NCBI GenBank assembly: GCA_016297215.1
Contig: JAEDGZ010000027.1
Span: 1-28,100, forward strand
DNA: 28,100 nucleotides
DNA from: Paludibacteraceae bacterium
Lineage (GTDB): Bacteria; Bacteroidota; Bacteroidia; Bacteroidales; Paludibacteraceae
Direction: 5' to 3'
This document shows, piece by piece, positions 6,346 through 13,996 of the stretch. The position numbers and the translations under genes were made by a program. Each line of letters starts with the position of its first letter. The stretch's first letter is position 1. The notes under the pieces were generated by a model that saw only the letters and a list, made by a program, of their open reading frames with translations, was not told where the DNA came from and did no database searches.

Positions 6346-6813
6346 ATGAGTACATTTATCGGAAATATAGCAGGAAGGTGCGATGAGAAGGGTCGTATTT
6401 TTGTGCCTGCGGTGTATCGTCGAATTCTCGCGGAGAACGGCTCGAAGCGCGTTGTGATGCGGCGGGACACGGATAATGCGTGCCTTGTATTTTATCCTGA
6501 GGAGGTATGGAATGGTAAGGTGGAGGCGCTGCGCGGGGCGTTGAACGAGTGGGATCCGGAAGACCAGATGCTGTTGATGCAGTTTATGTCGGACGCGGAG
6601 TTTATGGATATGGACGGTCAGGGTAGGATTTTGCTGTCGCGGCGGGTGCTGGAGATGGTGGGCGTGGAGCAGGAGGTGCTGTTTGTGGGGATGCTCGACC
6701 GGTTTGCTCTATGGTCGCCGTCGCAGTTTGAGTCGCGGAAGTTGGAGCAGAAGGAGTTGGCAGTGCGTATTCGAGCGAAGATGATGGCGAGTTCGGCAGC
6801 GGTAGAGAAATAG
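6346..6813 (+). CDS. mraZ: Transcriptional regulator MraZ
   Basis: DNA-binding regulator at the head of the division and cell-wall cluster. The ATG at 6346 gives 155 residues starting MSTFIGNIAGRCDEKGRIFVP; an upstream in-frame ATG at 6211 would add 45 AT-rich residues overlapping the promoter and is rejected. Two MraZ/AbrB-like swapped-hairpin domains are visible: CDEKGRIFVPAVYR near residues 12-25 and MDMDGQGRILLSRRVLE near 86-102. The protein forms ring oligomers that bind tandem 10-bp boxes in the families studied. Candidate boxes lie at 6283-6300 and 6167-6190. rsmH follows after 194 bp. Confidence 0.95.
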   Translation: MSTFIGNIAGRCDEKGRIFVPAVYRRILAENGSKRVVMRRDTDNACLVFYPEEVWNGKVEALRGALNEWDPEDQMLLMQFMSDAEFMDMDGQGRILLSRRVLEMVGVEQEVLFVGMLDRFALWSPSQFESRKLEQKELAVRIRAKMMASSAAVEK

Positions 6814-6887
6814 ACGATTGACAGGTGATTGGGGATGATTGGTAACATTTTGATATTTTTGTGTTGAGCCATTGCAGGGCTTTTGAA

Positions 6888-6925
6888 CCCTTTTAGACCC
6901 TTACTTAACCCTTACTTAACCCTTA
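6888..6925 (+). repeat. About 11-bp-phased CCCTTACTTAA repeat
   Basis: CCC triplets start at 6888, 6898, 6909 and 6920; the central units CCCTTACTTAA are exact. The 194-bp mraZ-rsmH gap has no other obvious signal. The near-helical phasing could be a protein site or simple slippage. Confidence 0.65.
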
Positions 6926-7007
6926 TGCAAATCGCAGGGAGAGGGGGTGTTTTTAAGAACTGACATTTTGCAAAATGATTATGGAATTATTTTAACAAAG
7001 TGATAGT

Positions 7008-7907
7008 ATGGAGAACGTTTACCACATACCGGCGATGTTAGAAGAGACGCTGCAAGGGCTGATAACCGACAGGGAGGGCATCTATGTGGATGTTACCCTC
7101 GGCGGCGGCGGGCATTCGCGGGCTATTTTGGAGCGTTTGGGGGCGAACGGGCGGTTGTATTCGTTCGACCAAGACAGGGAGGCGATAGCGAATGCGCTGC
7201 AGAGACAAGAGATGCCTTGCTCACGGTGGCAACTGGTGCATGGGAACTTTCGATACTTGCGTAACTTCATGGACTACTACGGCGTGGAGCAAGTGGATGG
7301 TGTGTTGGCGGACTTGGGGGTGTCGTTTCACCATTTCGACACGCCGGAGCGGGGGTTTAGTTTCCGCTTTGACGGACCGCTGGATATGCGTATGAACCAG
7401 CAGGGAGGGCGGACGGCGGCGGATATCGTGAATAGTTACGATGAGGAGAACCTCGCGCGCGTACTATATATGTACGGCGAGATGAAGAACGCGCGGCAGG
7501 TGGCGCGCAGGATAGTGAAGGCGCGCGCCACAACATCCATCACCACCGTAGAGCAGTTTGTAGAAGTTTGTCAGGTGCCGAAGAAAGACATGGCGCAACT
7601 CTTTCAGGCGCTACGCATAGAGGTGAATGATGAGATGGGGGCTCTGCGGGAGATGCTGGAGGGCGCATTGCAATTACTCAAACCCGGGGGGCGACTCGCC
7701 ATACTGACCTACCATTCACTGGAAGATAGGATGGTGAAGAACTTCCTGCGGGCAGGGAACATAGAGGGAACGATAGAAAAAGACTTCTACGGCAATATAT
7801 TGACCCCCTTCCGCGTGATAGAGAAAGGGCGGCAGCCATCGCCCGAGGAAGTGGAGCGCAACCCACGGAGCCGCAGCGCACGACTGCGGGTGGGGGAAAA
7901 GAAATAA
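7008..7907 (+). CDS. rsmH: 16S rRNA (cytosine(1402)-N(4))-methyltransferase
   Basis: Uses S-adenosylmethionine to methylate N4 of C1402 in the decoding centre of 16S rRNA. At 299 residues it is of normal length. Motifs include HIPAMLEETLQGL at the N-terminus, the SAM-binding DVTLGGGGHSRAIL near residues 28-41, GVLADLGVS near 98-106, and LTYHSLEDRMVKNFL near 232-246. The C-terminal NPRSRSARLRVGEK is the typical family ending. It is the second gene of the dcw cluster; the following 94-bp gap to ftsL is filled by a nested palindrome. Confidence 0.97.
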   Translation: MENVYHIPAMLEETLQGLITDREGIYVDVTLGGGGHSRAILERLGANGRLYSFDQDREAIANALQRQEMPCSRWQLVHGNFRYLRNFMDYYGVEQVDGVLADLGVSFHHFDTPERGFSFRFDGPLDMRMNQQGGRTAADIVNSYDEENLARVLYMYGEMKNARQVARRIVKARATTSITTVEQFVEVCQVPKKDMAQLFQALRIEVNDEMGALREMLEGALQLLKPGGRLAILTYHSLEDRMVKNFLRAGNIEGTIEKDFYGNILTPFRVIEKGRQPSPEEVERNPRSRSARLRVGEKK

Positions 7908-7920
7908 ATGACCCCTCCAA

Positions 7921-7983
7921 CTCCCCCTACGAGAGCACCCCAAAAATCAAAGATTGTTTGGGGACCCCGCAAGGGGGAGGGAG
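7921..7983. repeat. Nested palindrome between rsmH and ftsL
   Basis: Outer arms CTCCCCCT (7921-7928) and AGGGGGAG (about 7972-7979) enclose inner arms CCCCAAA (7938-7944) and TTTGGGG (7957-7963), with ATC/GAT pairing further inside. A strong hairpin without a T-tract. It belongs to the same purine-rich family as 10167-10198 and 11865-11900. Confidence 0.75.
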
Positions 7984-8001
7984 AGGATAATAGTGTAGTT
8001 T

Positions 8002-8310
8002 ATGAGCATAAAAGATATACAGAGTTGGCTCAACGGAGAGAAACTGCGAAGCGAGAAGATGAAGAAGCAGTATCCGTTGCTCTTGCTGATAGCAGGCTTG
8101 GTCTTCCTGTATATCCTCGCGGGCTATGGCGCCGCCAAACAGCAACATAGGCTTACCGATCTGAAGAAAGAAATGCTCGATACCAAATACGAGTATATGA
8201 CCATCAGCGCAGAGTTGGTCAAGACCACACGCCAATCGCAGGTAGCCGCCGAACTGGAGCAGCGCGGTAGCCGCATCAAAGAGAACACCACCCCGCCCGT
8301 AAAACTATAA
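8002..8310 (+). CDS. ftsL: FtsL-like cell division protein
   Basis: A 102-residue bitopic inner-membrane protein: cytosolic residues 1-23, a membrane segment at about 24-42 (LLLLIAGLVFLYILAGYGA), then a short periplasmic helix with heptad character (residues 46-82) and a polar tail. Size, topology and position between rsmH and ftsI are those of FtsL, the divisome scaffold that pairs with FtsB and FtsQ and activates FtsWI. Sequence conservation in this family is low, so the call depends on topology and synteny as well as resemblance to Bacteroidota FtsL-like proteins. Confidence 0.88.
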   Translation: MSIKDIQSWLNGEKLRSEKMKKQYPLLLLIAGLVFLYILAGYGAAKQQHRLTDLKKEMLDTKYEYMTISAELVKTTRQSQVAAELEQRGSRIKENTTPPVKL

Positions 8311-8335
8311 CATTGTCAAATTATCCAATTTCCCC

Positions 8336-10150
8336 ATGTCCGAGGAACAAAGAAATATCATCCTGCGCTTTGCGATAATCTTTATTGTGATTGTCGTAGG
8401 GTTTGTCTTGGTGGTGGGGAAGATATTCTATATCCAGACCATCGAGCGTGATGAGTGGCTCAAGATAGCGGAGAAGCAGGAGCCCGTATTGCGCCCCATC
8501 CCCGCCACGCGCGGCAATATCCTCGACTGCAACGGAGCACTGCTGGCGAGCAGCATGCCACAGTATTTCGTCTATATGGACACCAAAGCCGAGGCACTCC
8601 ACGTAAAGAACGGCAAACTCTTCAAGACGCATATCGACTCGCTGGCCGCAGGCTTGAGCCAAGTAACGGGTGAGCACACAGCAGAAGAATACAAACGACT
8701 GATAGTCAGCGGTTACAACAAAGGCGACCGGCGGCTACGACTATGCGAAAAGCGTATCAACTACTTGCAGAAACGGCAGTTGGAGAACATAGAACTTATC
8801 AAATTAGGACAATATAAAAGCGGTATCATCTTCGAGGCGCAGCACAAGCGTATCAAGCCTTTCGGCTCGCTCGCCAGCCGCACGATAGGCAGTATCTACG
8901 GCGACGGCGGCTACGGCAACGCGGGACTGGAAATGGCATTTGAGGACGAACTGAAAGGCGAAGAGGGACTGAGTGCACGCCAACGTATCGGCGGCAGGAC
9001 GGAGAACGTAACCATTCGCGAGGCGCAAGACGGCTACGACATACGCACCACCATCGATGCCAACCTCCAAGACATAGTGGAGAAAGCCCTCCGAGGACCG
9101 CTGGAGCATTACCAAGCCGAGTGGGGTTGCTGCATACTCATGGAGGTGCATAGCGGAGAAATAAAAGCCATCTCCAACCTCGACCGCGCCGACGATGGCA
9201 ACTACTACGAGATGCAGAACCATGCCGTCAACCGCGTGGAGCCCGGCTCTACTTTCAAGCCCATCGCCATGATGGTGGCGCTCGACGACGGTAAGGTGGA
9301 CATCGACGACACCGTGAGCGTCTGCCGAGGCGCATGGAAGTACCTGAGTTCCAAGCACGTGGATGCCCACCAGATGGATACCGTGCTGACCATGCGCCAA
9401 GCCATCGCCGCGTCCAGCAACATCGCCATGGCAAAGACCATCACCCGAGCCTACGAGGGCAGCGCAAAGAAGTTCGTCAATCGCATCAAGCGCACGGGGC
9501 TGATGGACAGCGTCTATTGCGAAATCCCGGGTGCACAGCGCGTGCGCATCGACGTGCCCAAAGATACGGTTACGCTCAGCAAAATGGCATACGGCTACTC
9601 GGTGGAGTTGAGCCCCATGCAAATCGTGATGTTCTACAACGCCATCGCCAACGACGGCAAAATGGTGCGCCCCATGCTCGTCAAGCAGATAGAGCAGGAC
9701 GGCGATGTCGTGCGCAAGTTCAGCACCGAGGTGGTAAAAAGCAGTATCTGCTCCGAATCGACCTTGGAGGACATACGCGGCGCGTTGCACGATGTAGTGT
9801 GGGACAACGACCTCGGCACCGCCTCCGTGCGCAGATGGAAAGGGCATTACCTCGGACGCAAAGCCCAAAGCGACCTCGTACACATAGCAGGCAAGACGGG
9901 CACCGCCCAACTCTACATAAAAGGCTACCAGACCACGCGCCACCGCATCACCTTCGTGGGCTATTTCCCGGAGGAAGACCCGCAATACACCTGCATCTGC
10001 ATGATTAACGACCCCAAACTATACCCCAAATACGACGCCGGCTACGACTGCGGACGCACCGTGCGCACCATCGCCGAAAAGACCATGGCATACAAAGGCT
10101 GCTACGAAATACAGAAAGACGGCACCCTGCAACTAACCATCAAAGAATAA
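8336..10150 (+). CDS. ftsI: Class B penicillin-binding protein, septal transpeptidase
   Basis: Crosslinks septal peptidoglycan together with FtsW. Of 604 residues, about 10-32 form the membrane anchor. The pedestal domain starts with RPIPATRGNILDCNG near residues 52-66. The transpeptidase domain carries all three catalytic motifs: STFK with Ser305, SSN at 360-362 and KTG at 520-522. The protein stops about 80 residues after KTG. As I recall, Bacteroides homologues at this position are about 700 residues and end in a PASTA domain, which is missing here; the ending looks natural and not frameshifted. It lies 25 bp after ftsL. Orthologues are variously named FtsI, PBP3 or PBP2. Confidence 0.93.
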   Translation: MSEEQRNIILRFAIIFIVIVVGFVLVVGKIFYIQTIERDEWLKIAEKQEPVLRPIPATRGNILDCNGALLASSMPQYFVYMDTKAEALHVKNGKLFKTHIDSLAAGLSQVTGEHTAEEYKRLIVSGYNKGDRRLRLCEKRINYLQKRQLENIELIKLGQYKSGIIFEAQHKRIKPFGSLASRTIGSIYGDGGYGNAGLEMAFEDELKGEEGLSARQRIGGRTENVTIREAQDGYDIRTTIDANLQDIVEKALRGPLEHYQAEWGCCILMEVHSGEIKAISNLDRADDGNYYEMQNHAVNRVEPGSTFKPIAMMVALDDGKVDIDDTVSVCRGAWKYLSSKHVDAHQMDTVLTMRQAIAASSNIAMAKTITRAYEGSAKKFVNRIKRTGLMDSVYCEIPGAQRVRIDVPKDTVTLSKMAYGYSVELSPMQIVMFYNAIANDGKMVRPMLVKQIEQDGDVVRKFSTEVVKSSICSESTLEDIRGALHDVVWDNDLGTASVRRWKGHYLGRKAQSDLVHIAGKTGTAQLYIKGYQTTRHRITFVGYFPEEDPQYTCICMINDPKLYPKYDAGYDCGRTVRTIAEKTMAYKGCYEIQKDGTLQLTIKE

Positions 10151-10166
10151 TCAACCACAGACCAAA

Positions 10167-10198
10167 AGTCCCCCTTTAAGGGGGATTTAGAGGGCCTC
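10167..10198. repeat. Purine-rich palindrome before murE
   Basis: CCCCCTTTAAGGGGG at 10170-10184 is a near-perfect palindrome followed by ATTTAGAGGGCCTC, ending 10 bp before the murE start codon. It would fold near the murE translation start in the polycistronic mRNA. Confidence 0.75.
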
Positions 10199-10208
10199 AT
10201 TAACCACT

Positions 10209-11660
10209 ATGATACTCAACAACTTATTAACCTCCATCTCCCCATTGCGCGTAATCGGGGACACCGGCAAAGACATCACCGCCATACAGTTCGACTCCCG
10301 CAAGGTGGAGGCGGGCAACCTCTTCGTTGCCCAAGCCGGCACGGCAGTGGACGGGCATCAATTCATCGCCTCCTGCGTCGAGAAAGGCGCCGCCGCCATC
10401 GTGCTGAGCAACGAAGCATACCTGCCAAAGGACGCAGGCAACACCACCTATATCTTGGTGGAGAACACCGACCGCGCCCTCGGGTTGCTCGCAAGCGCAT
10501 GGTACGGCAACCCCTCGCGGCAACTCACCCTCGTCGGCGTAACGGGCACCAACGGCAAGACCACCATCGCCACACTCCTATATAAATTAGTACGCGCGAT
10601 GGGCTACAAGGCAGGACTGCTCTCCACCGTCTGCAACTACATCGATGACGAACCCGTGCCCGCCACCCACACCACGCCCGATGCCCTCGAACTCAACCGC
10701 CTGCTGCGCCGCATGCTGGACGCGGGCTGCCAATACGCCTTCATGGAGGTCAGCAGCCACGCCATCGCGCAGGAGCGTATCGCGGGGCTCGACTACGACG
10801 GCGCGCTCTTCACCAACCTCACGCGCGACCACATCGACTACCACAAGACCTTCGACAACTACCGCGACACCAAGAAACGCCTCTTCGACAGCCTCAAACC
10901 CGAAGCCTTCGTCGTAACCAACCGAGACGACAAGAACGGCTTGGTGATGACCCAGAACACCCGCGCCCGCGTCCGCACCTACTCCACCCGCGCCGTGGCG
11001 GACTACCACGCGCAGATACTCGAAGAAGGTTTCGACGGTATGCTGCTGAATATCAACGGTCAAGAGGTCTTCGTACCGCTCGTCGGACGCTTCAATGTCT
11101 CCAACCTGCTCTGTATCTACGGCGCCGCCCTCTGCCTCGGTTTCGAACCCACGGAGGTGCTCCGTATCCTCTCCACGCTCCACGCGGTGAACGGACGCTT
11201 CGAGACCATCCGCAGCCCCAAAGGCTGGACGGCGATTGTCGATTATGCCCACACCCCCGACGCCGTGGACAACGTCATTCAGACCATCAACGAAATCAAG
11301 AAGAAAGGTGCCAAACTCATCACGGTCGTCGGCTGTGGCGGCAACCGCGACAAGGGCAAGCGACCCATGATGGCTGCCATCGCCAAACACAACTCCGAGC
11401 AACTCATCCTCACCTCCGACAACCCCCGCGACGAAGAGCCCTCGGACATCCTCCGCGACATGGCGGCGGGGCTCTCCGAGGACGAACTGCGCAGCACCCT
11501 CATCATCGAAGACCGCGAGAGCGCCATCCACACCGCCTGCACCCTCGCGCAGCAGGATGATGTCATCCTCATCGCTGGCAAAGGACATGAAGACTACCAG
11601 ATAATAAAAGGTGTCAAGCACCATTTCGACGACCACGAAGTAGTGAAGAAATACTGCTGA
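10209..11660 (+). CDS. murE: UDP-N-acetylmuramoyl-L-alanyl-D-glutamate--2,6-diaminopimelate ligase
   Basis: ATP-dependent cytosolic ligase adding the third residue of the peptidoglycan stem. At 483 residues it is full length. The Mur ligase P-loop GVTGTNGKTT has its lysine at residue 117. The central domain contains MEVSSHAI near 179-186 and NLTRDHIDYH. The C-terminal specificity motif DNPR is at 404-407, which marks selection of meso-diaminopimelate and not lysine. The catalytic core IVDYAHTPDAV lies near 343-353. Together with Mpl at 22397 this shows a DAP-type wall. It is the fifth gene of the cluster, 58 bp after ftsI and separated from it by a palindrome. Confidence 0.97.
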   Translation: MILNNLLTSISPLRVIGDTGKDITAIQFDSRKVEAGNLFVAQAGTAVDGHQFIASCVEKGAAAIVLSNEAYLPKDAGNTTYILVENTDRALGLLASAWYGNPSRQLTLVGVTGTNGKTTIATLLYKLVRAMGYKAGLLSTVCNYIDDEPVPATHTTPDALELNRLLRRMLDAGCQYAFMEVSSHAIAQERIAGLDYDGALFTNLTRDHIDYHKTFDNYRDTKKRLFDSLKPEAFVVTNRDDKNGLVMTQNTRARVRTYSTRAVADYHAQILEEGFDGMLLNINGQEVFVPLVGRFNVSNLLCIYGAALCLGFEPTEVLRILSTLHAVNGRFETIRSPKGWTAIVDYAHTPDAVDNVIQTINEIKKKGAKLITVVGCGGNRDKGKRPMMAAIAKHNSEQLILTSDNPRDEEPSDILRDMAAGLSEDELRSTLIIEDRESAIHTACTLAQQDDVILIAGKGHEDYQIIKGVKHHFDDHEVVKKYC

Positions 11661-11744
11661 CCCCTGCTCGCCGTCTCCTGCCGACCCCTCGCTTATCGTT
11701 CCCCGACAGTCCTCAGTCCTCTCCGAGACCACAAGCCGATAATT

Positions 11745-11821
11745 ACGGCAAAAGGACGGCAACGACACGGCAACGAGACGGCAAAAGAAGCAGAGAATAC
11801 CGCAACTCGACCGCAACTCGG
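11745..11821 (+). repeat. 11-bp-phased ACGGCAA and ACCGCAACTCG repeats
   Basis: ACGGCAA starts at 11745, 11756, 11767 and 11778, exactly every 11 bp. Two adjacent copies of ACCGCAACTCG follow at 11799-11809 and 11810-11820. They fill most of the 247-bp murE-mraY gap, which has no coding potential; the remainder before mraY is the purine-rich hairpin at 11865-11900. Confidence 0.82.
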
Positions 11822-11864
11822 TAACAAATCAATAACAATAACCTCTAAACTCACAGCACCCAAA

Positions 11865-11900
11865 CTCCCTCCCTTGTAGGGAGGGGCGGGGAGGGTCCTT
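11865..11900. repeat. Purine-rich hairpin before mraY
   Basis: CCCTCCCT (11867-11874) and AGGGAGGG (11878-11885) pair across a 3-base loop, followed by GCGGGGAGGGTCC. It ends 8 bp before the mraY start codon, like the element before murE. Confidence 0.72.
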
Positions 11901-11907
11901 TAATCCC

Positions 11908-13179
11908 ATGCTCTACTCCCTATTCGAACTCCTCCCCGACTTCCCGGGCTCGCGACTGATGACCTACATATCCTTCCGCGCCATCATCGCGGCGGTGCTT
12001 GCTCTCCTCATCAGTATCTATTTCGGCAAGTACTTCATCGCTCTCATGAAGCGCAAGCACATCAGCGAGGTGCAACGCGACGAGAAGACCGACCCCTTCA
12101 ACGTCGCCAAGAAAGGCGTACCCACTATGGGCGGTATCGTCATCATTATCAGTATCTTACTGCCCGTCCTCCTCATCGGCAACCTAAGCAACATCTACCT
12201 CCTGCTCATGCTCATCACCACCCTCATCCTCGGGGCATTGGGCTTTGCCGACGACTATATCAAGACCTTCCGTCGCAACAAAGACGGTCTCAACGGCTGG
12301 GTCAAAATCGCAGGACAAGTCTTGCTCGGACTCATTGTCGGACTCACCCTCCGCTACAGCCCCGTAACCACCATGAACGAGCAGGTCTCCACCCGCACGG
12401 AGAACAACACCACCATCGTCGAGAAGTCCCCCGCCGTCAAGTCCACCCAAACCACCATCCCCTTTGTCAAACACCACAACTGCAACTACGCTGACCTATT
12501 CTCCTTCCTCGGCAGCGAGAACAAGTACCGCGCCGGCTGGATATTCTTCGTGCTGCTGACCGTCCTCGTAGTCGCTGCGGTGAGCAACGGAGCCAACCTC
12601 AACGATGGCATGGACGGCATGTGCGCGGGCAACTCGGCTATCATCGGCGTGGCGCTCATCGCGCTGGCGTACATCAGCGGCAGTTACATCTGGGCGGACT
12701 ATTTCGATGTGATGTACATACCCGGCAGCGAAGAGTTAGTCGTCTTCCTCGCCTCCTTTGTCGGCGCACTCGTGGGCTTCCTCTGGTACAACGGTTTCCC
12801 CGCGCAAATCTTCATGGGCGACACGGGCAGCCTCACCATCGGCGGTATCATCGGTGTCTGCGCCGTACTGATTCACAAGGAGTTACTGCTCCCTATCCTT
12901 TGCGGAGTATTCCTCATGGAGAGCATATCCGTCATCCTGCAAACGCAGGTCTATAAGTTCGCCAAGCGCCGCGGCAAGCATGTCCGCGTATGGAAACGCG
13001 CCCCGCTCCACGACCATTTCCGCACCAGCGTGGAGCAAGTGCTGAAAAACGACCCCACCTGCACCATTCGGTTCAAGGGCAGCAACGAGTTGCACCACGA
13101 GACCAAGATAGTCCTCCGCTTTTGGATTACCACCCTCCTCCTCGCCGCCCTCACCATCCTCACCCTCAAGATACGATAA
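11908..13179 (+). CDS. mraY: Phospho-N-acetylmuramoyl-pentapeptide-transferase
   Basis: Integral membrane enzyme that transfers phospho-MurNAc-pentapeptide to undecaprenyl phosphate, forming lipid I. At 423 residues it is longer than E. coli MraY (360), as usual in Bacteroidota, which carry an extra loop; here the insertion is around residues 150-205 (polar and threonine rich, ending before AGWIFF). Conserved elements are KKGVPTMGG near 69-77, FADDYIKT near 113-120 with catalytic aspartates, NLNDGMDGM near 230-238, and FMGDTGSL near 301-308. About ten membrane segments are apparent. Start chosen at 11908 because the N-terminus MLYSLFELL is typical of the group. Confidence 0.96.
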   Translation: MLYSLFELLPDFPGSRLMTYISFRAIIAAVLALLISIYFGKYFIALMKRKHISEVQRDEKTDPFNVAKKGVPTMGGIVIIISILLPVLLIGNLSNIYLLLMLITTLILGALGFADDYIKTFRRNKDGLNGWVKIAGQVLLGLIVGLTLRYSPVTTMNEQVSTRTENNTTIVEKSPAVKSTQTTIPFVKHHNCNYADLFSFLGSENKYRAGWIFFVLLTVLVVAAVSNGANLNDGMDGMCAGNSAIIGVALIALAYISGSYIWADYFDVMYIPGSEELVVFLASFVGALVGFLWYNGFPAQIFMGDTGSLTIGGIIGVCAVLIHKELLLPILCGVFLMESISVILQTQVYKFAKRRGKHVRVWKRAPLHDHFRTSVEQVLKNDPTCTIRFKGSNELHHETKIVLRFWITTLLLAALTILTLKIR

Positions 13180-13210
13180 TGCTGTCTAACATGAATTGCC
13201 GTGAAGAACG

Positions 13211-13246
13211 TTTAACATATAATTATCGTGTAATTGTTCATTAATT
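13211..13246 (-). repeat. Inverted copy of the 36-bp repeat, left of the GxxExxY gene
   Basis: Read on the minus strand, this 36-bp sequence matches the repeats at 13764-13970 at 35 of 36 positions (consensus AATTAATGAATAATTACACG followed by ATAATTATATGTTAAA). The GxxExxY gene lies between this copy and the forward copies to its right. Confidence 0.9.
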
Positions 13247-13268
13247 GTTGCATAGTAATTTTCTCTAT

Positions 13269-13736
13269 ATGTCTGATTTAAGTCAATACAAGCAAACTAC
13301 GTATCATATTATCGGAGCAGCGATGGAAGTGCATGGTATCTTGGGATGGGGATTGGTAGAACCCATATACCAAGAGGCTTTGGAGAAAGAATTGAAACTT
13401 AGAGGTTTACAATGCGAACGAGAAAAGGAAGTACCTATACGATACAAAGATTTCGTACTGGATAAGCGATTTCGCATAGATATGTTGGTGGAAGATGTCG
13501 TTGTAGAATTAAAATCCGTTGCGCAACTCAAAGCAGAACATCGCGAGCAACTTTGTAACTACCTTCGCCTGACTCAAAAGCGAGTAGGTCTATTGATAAA
13601 CTTCGGCGAGCGCAGCCTAATAGGAGAGCGATGGGCATTTGACAAAGAGAACAATACTTGTTTTCTAATCAATAAAAACATGCAACCCATCAATCACGAC
13701 TATGACTACCTCTTCCGTCCCACGCACTGGCAATAA
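13269..13736 (+). CDS. GxxExxY family protein (PD-(D/E)XK nuclease-like)
   Basis: A 155-residue member of the GxxExxY family. The naming motif is visible as GWGLVEPIYQEAL near residues 24-36. The nuclease-like core is also visible: RIDMLVEDVVVELKSV near 72-87 supplies the Asp and E-x-K, and AEHREQLCNYLRLT follows. The family is assigned to the PD-(D/E)XK superfamily; its function is not known. The start at 13269 (MSDLSQYK) is preferred over an upstream in-frame ATG at 13245 that overlaps the left repeat. Base composition is clearly more AT-rich than the surrounding dcw genes. The gene is wedged between mraY and murD and bounded by inverted repeats, so it appears to be a later insertion. Confidence 0.9.
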   Translation: MSDLSQYKQTTYHIIGAAMEVHGILGWGLVEPIYQEALEKELKLRGLQCEREKEVPIRYKDFVLDKRFRIDMLVEDVVVELKSVAQLKAEHREQLCNYLRLTQKRVGLLINFGERSLIGERWAFDKENNTCFLINKNMQPINHDYDYLFRPTHWQ

Positions 13737-13763
13737 ACCCGACAAACATGTTCAACAACGAAA

Positions 13764-13996
13764 AATTAATGAATAATTACACGTTAATTACATGTTAAAA
13801 CTACCACCATACAACGAAAAAATTAATGAATAATTACACGATAATTATATGTTAAAACTTCCCCCCCCACAAGGAAAAATTAATGAATAATTACACGATA
13901 ATTATATGTTAAAACTCTCCCCCCCACAAGGAAAAATTAATGAATAATTACACGTTAATTATATGTTAAAAAGAAAAACGATAATTATATGTTAAA
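13764..13996 (+). repeat. Four 57-bp tandem units plus a truncated fifth overlapping murD
   Basis: The conserved 36-bp core starts at 13764, 13821, 13878 and 13935, exactly every 57 bp, with 21-bp linkers. The second and third linkers carry runs of eight and seven C. A shortened fifth copy of 19 bp lies at 13978-13996, and its ATG is the start codon of murD. Each full copy carries the same ATGTTAAA, so the murD start context is displayed five times in a row; the upstream copies open only short frames ending at TAA. The linkers are too alike for a CRISPR array. Confidence 0.93.

Noticed and set aside
8804..9985. A 393-codon minus-strand frame opposite ftsI
   Set aside because: Shadow frame within a gene that has all three transpeptidase motifs; no promoter or family motif.
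10587..11816. A 409-codon minus-strand frame opposite murE
   Set aside because: Shadow of murE; composition is valine, glycine and glutamate rich without motif.
13211..13736. GxxExxY gene as part of a defence or toxin-antitoxin system
   Set aside because: There is no partner gene beside it, only mraY, repeats and murD; the nuclease-like fold alone is not enough to support the claim.
13764..13970. CRISPR-like array: 36-bp repeats every 57 bp
   Set aside because: The 21-bp linkers are nearly identical to each other, only four full units exist, and there are no cas genes; this is a tandem repeat, not a spacer array.
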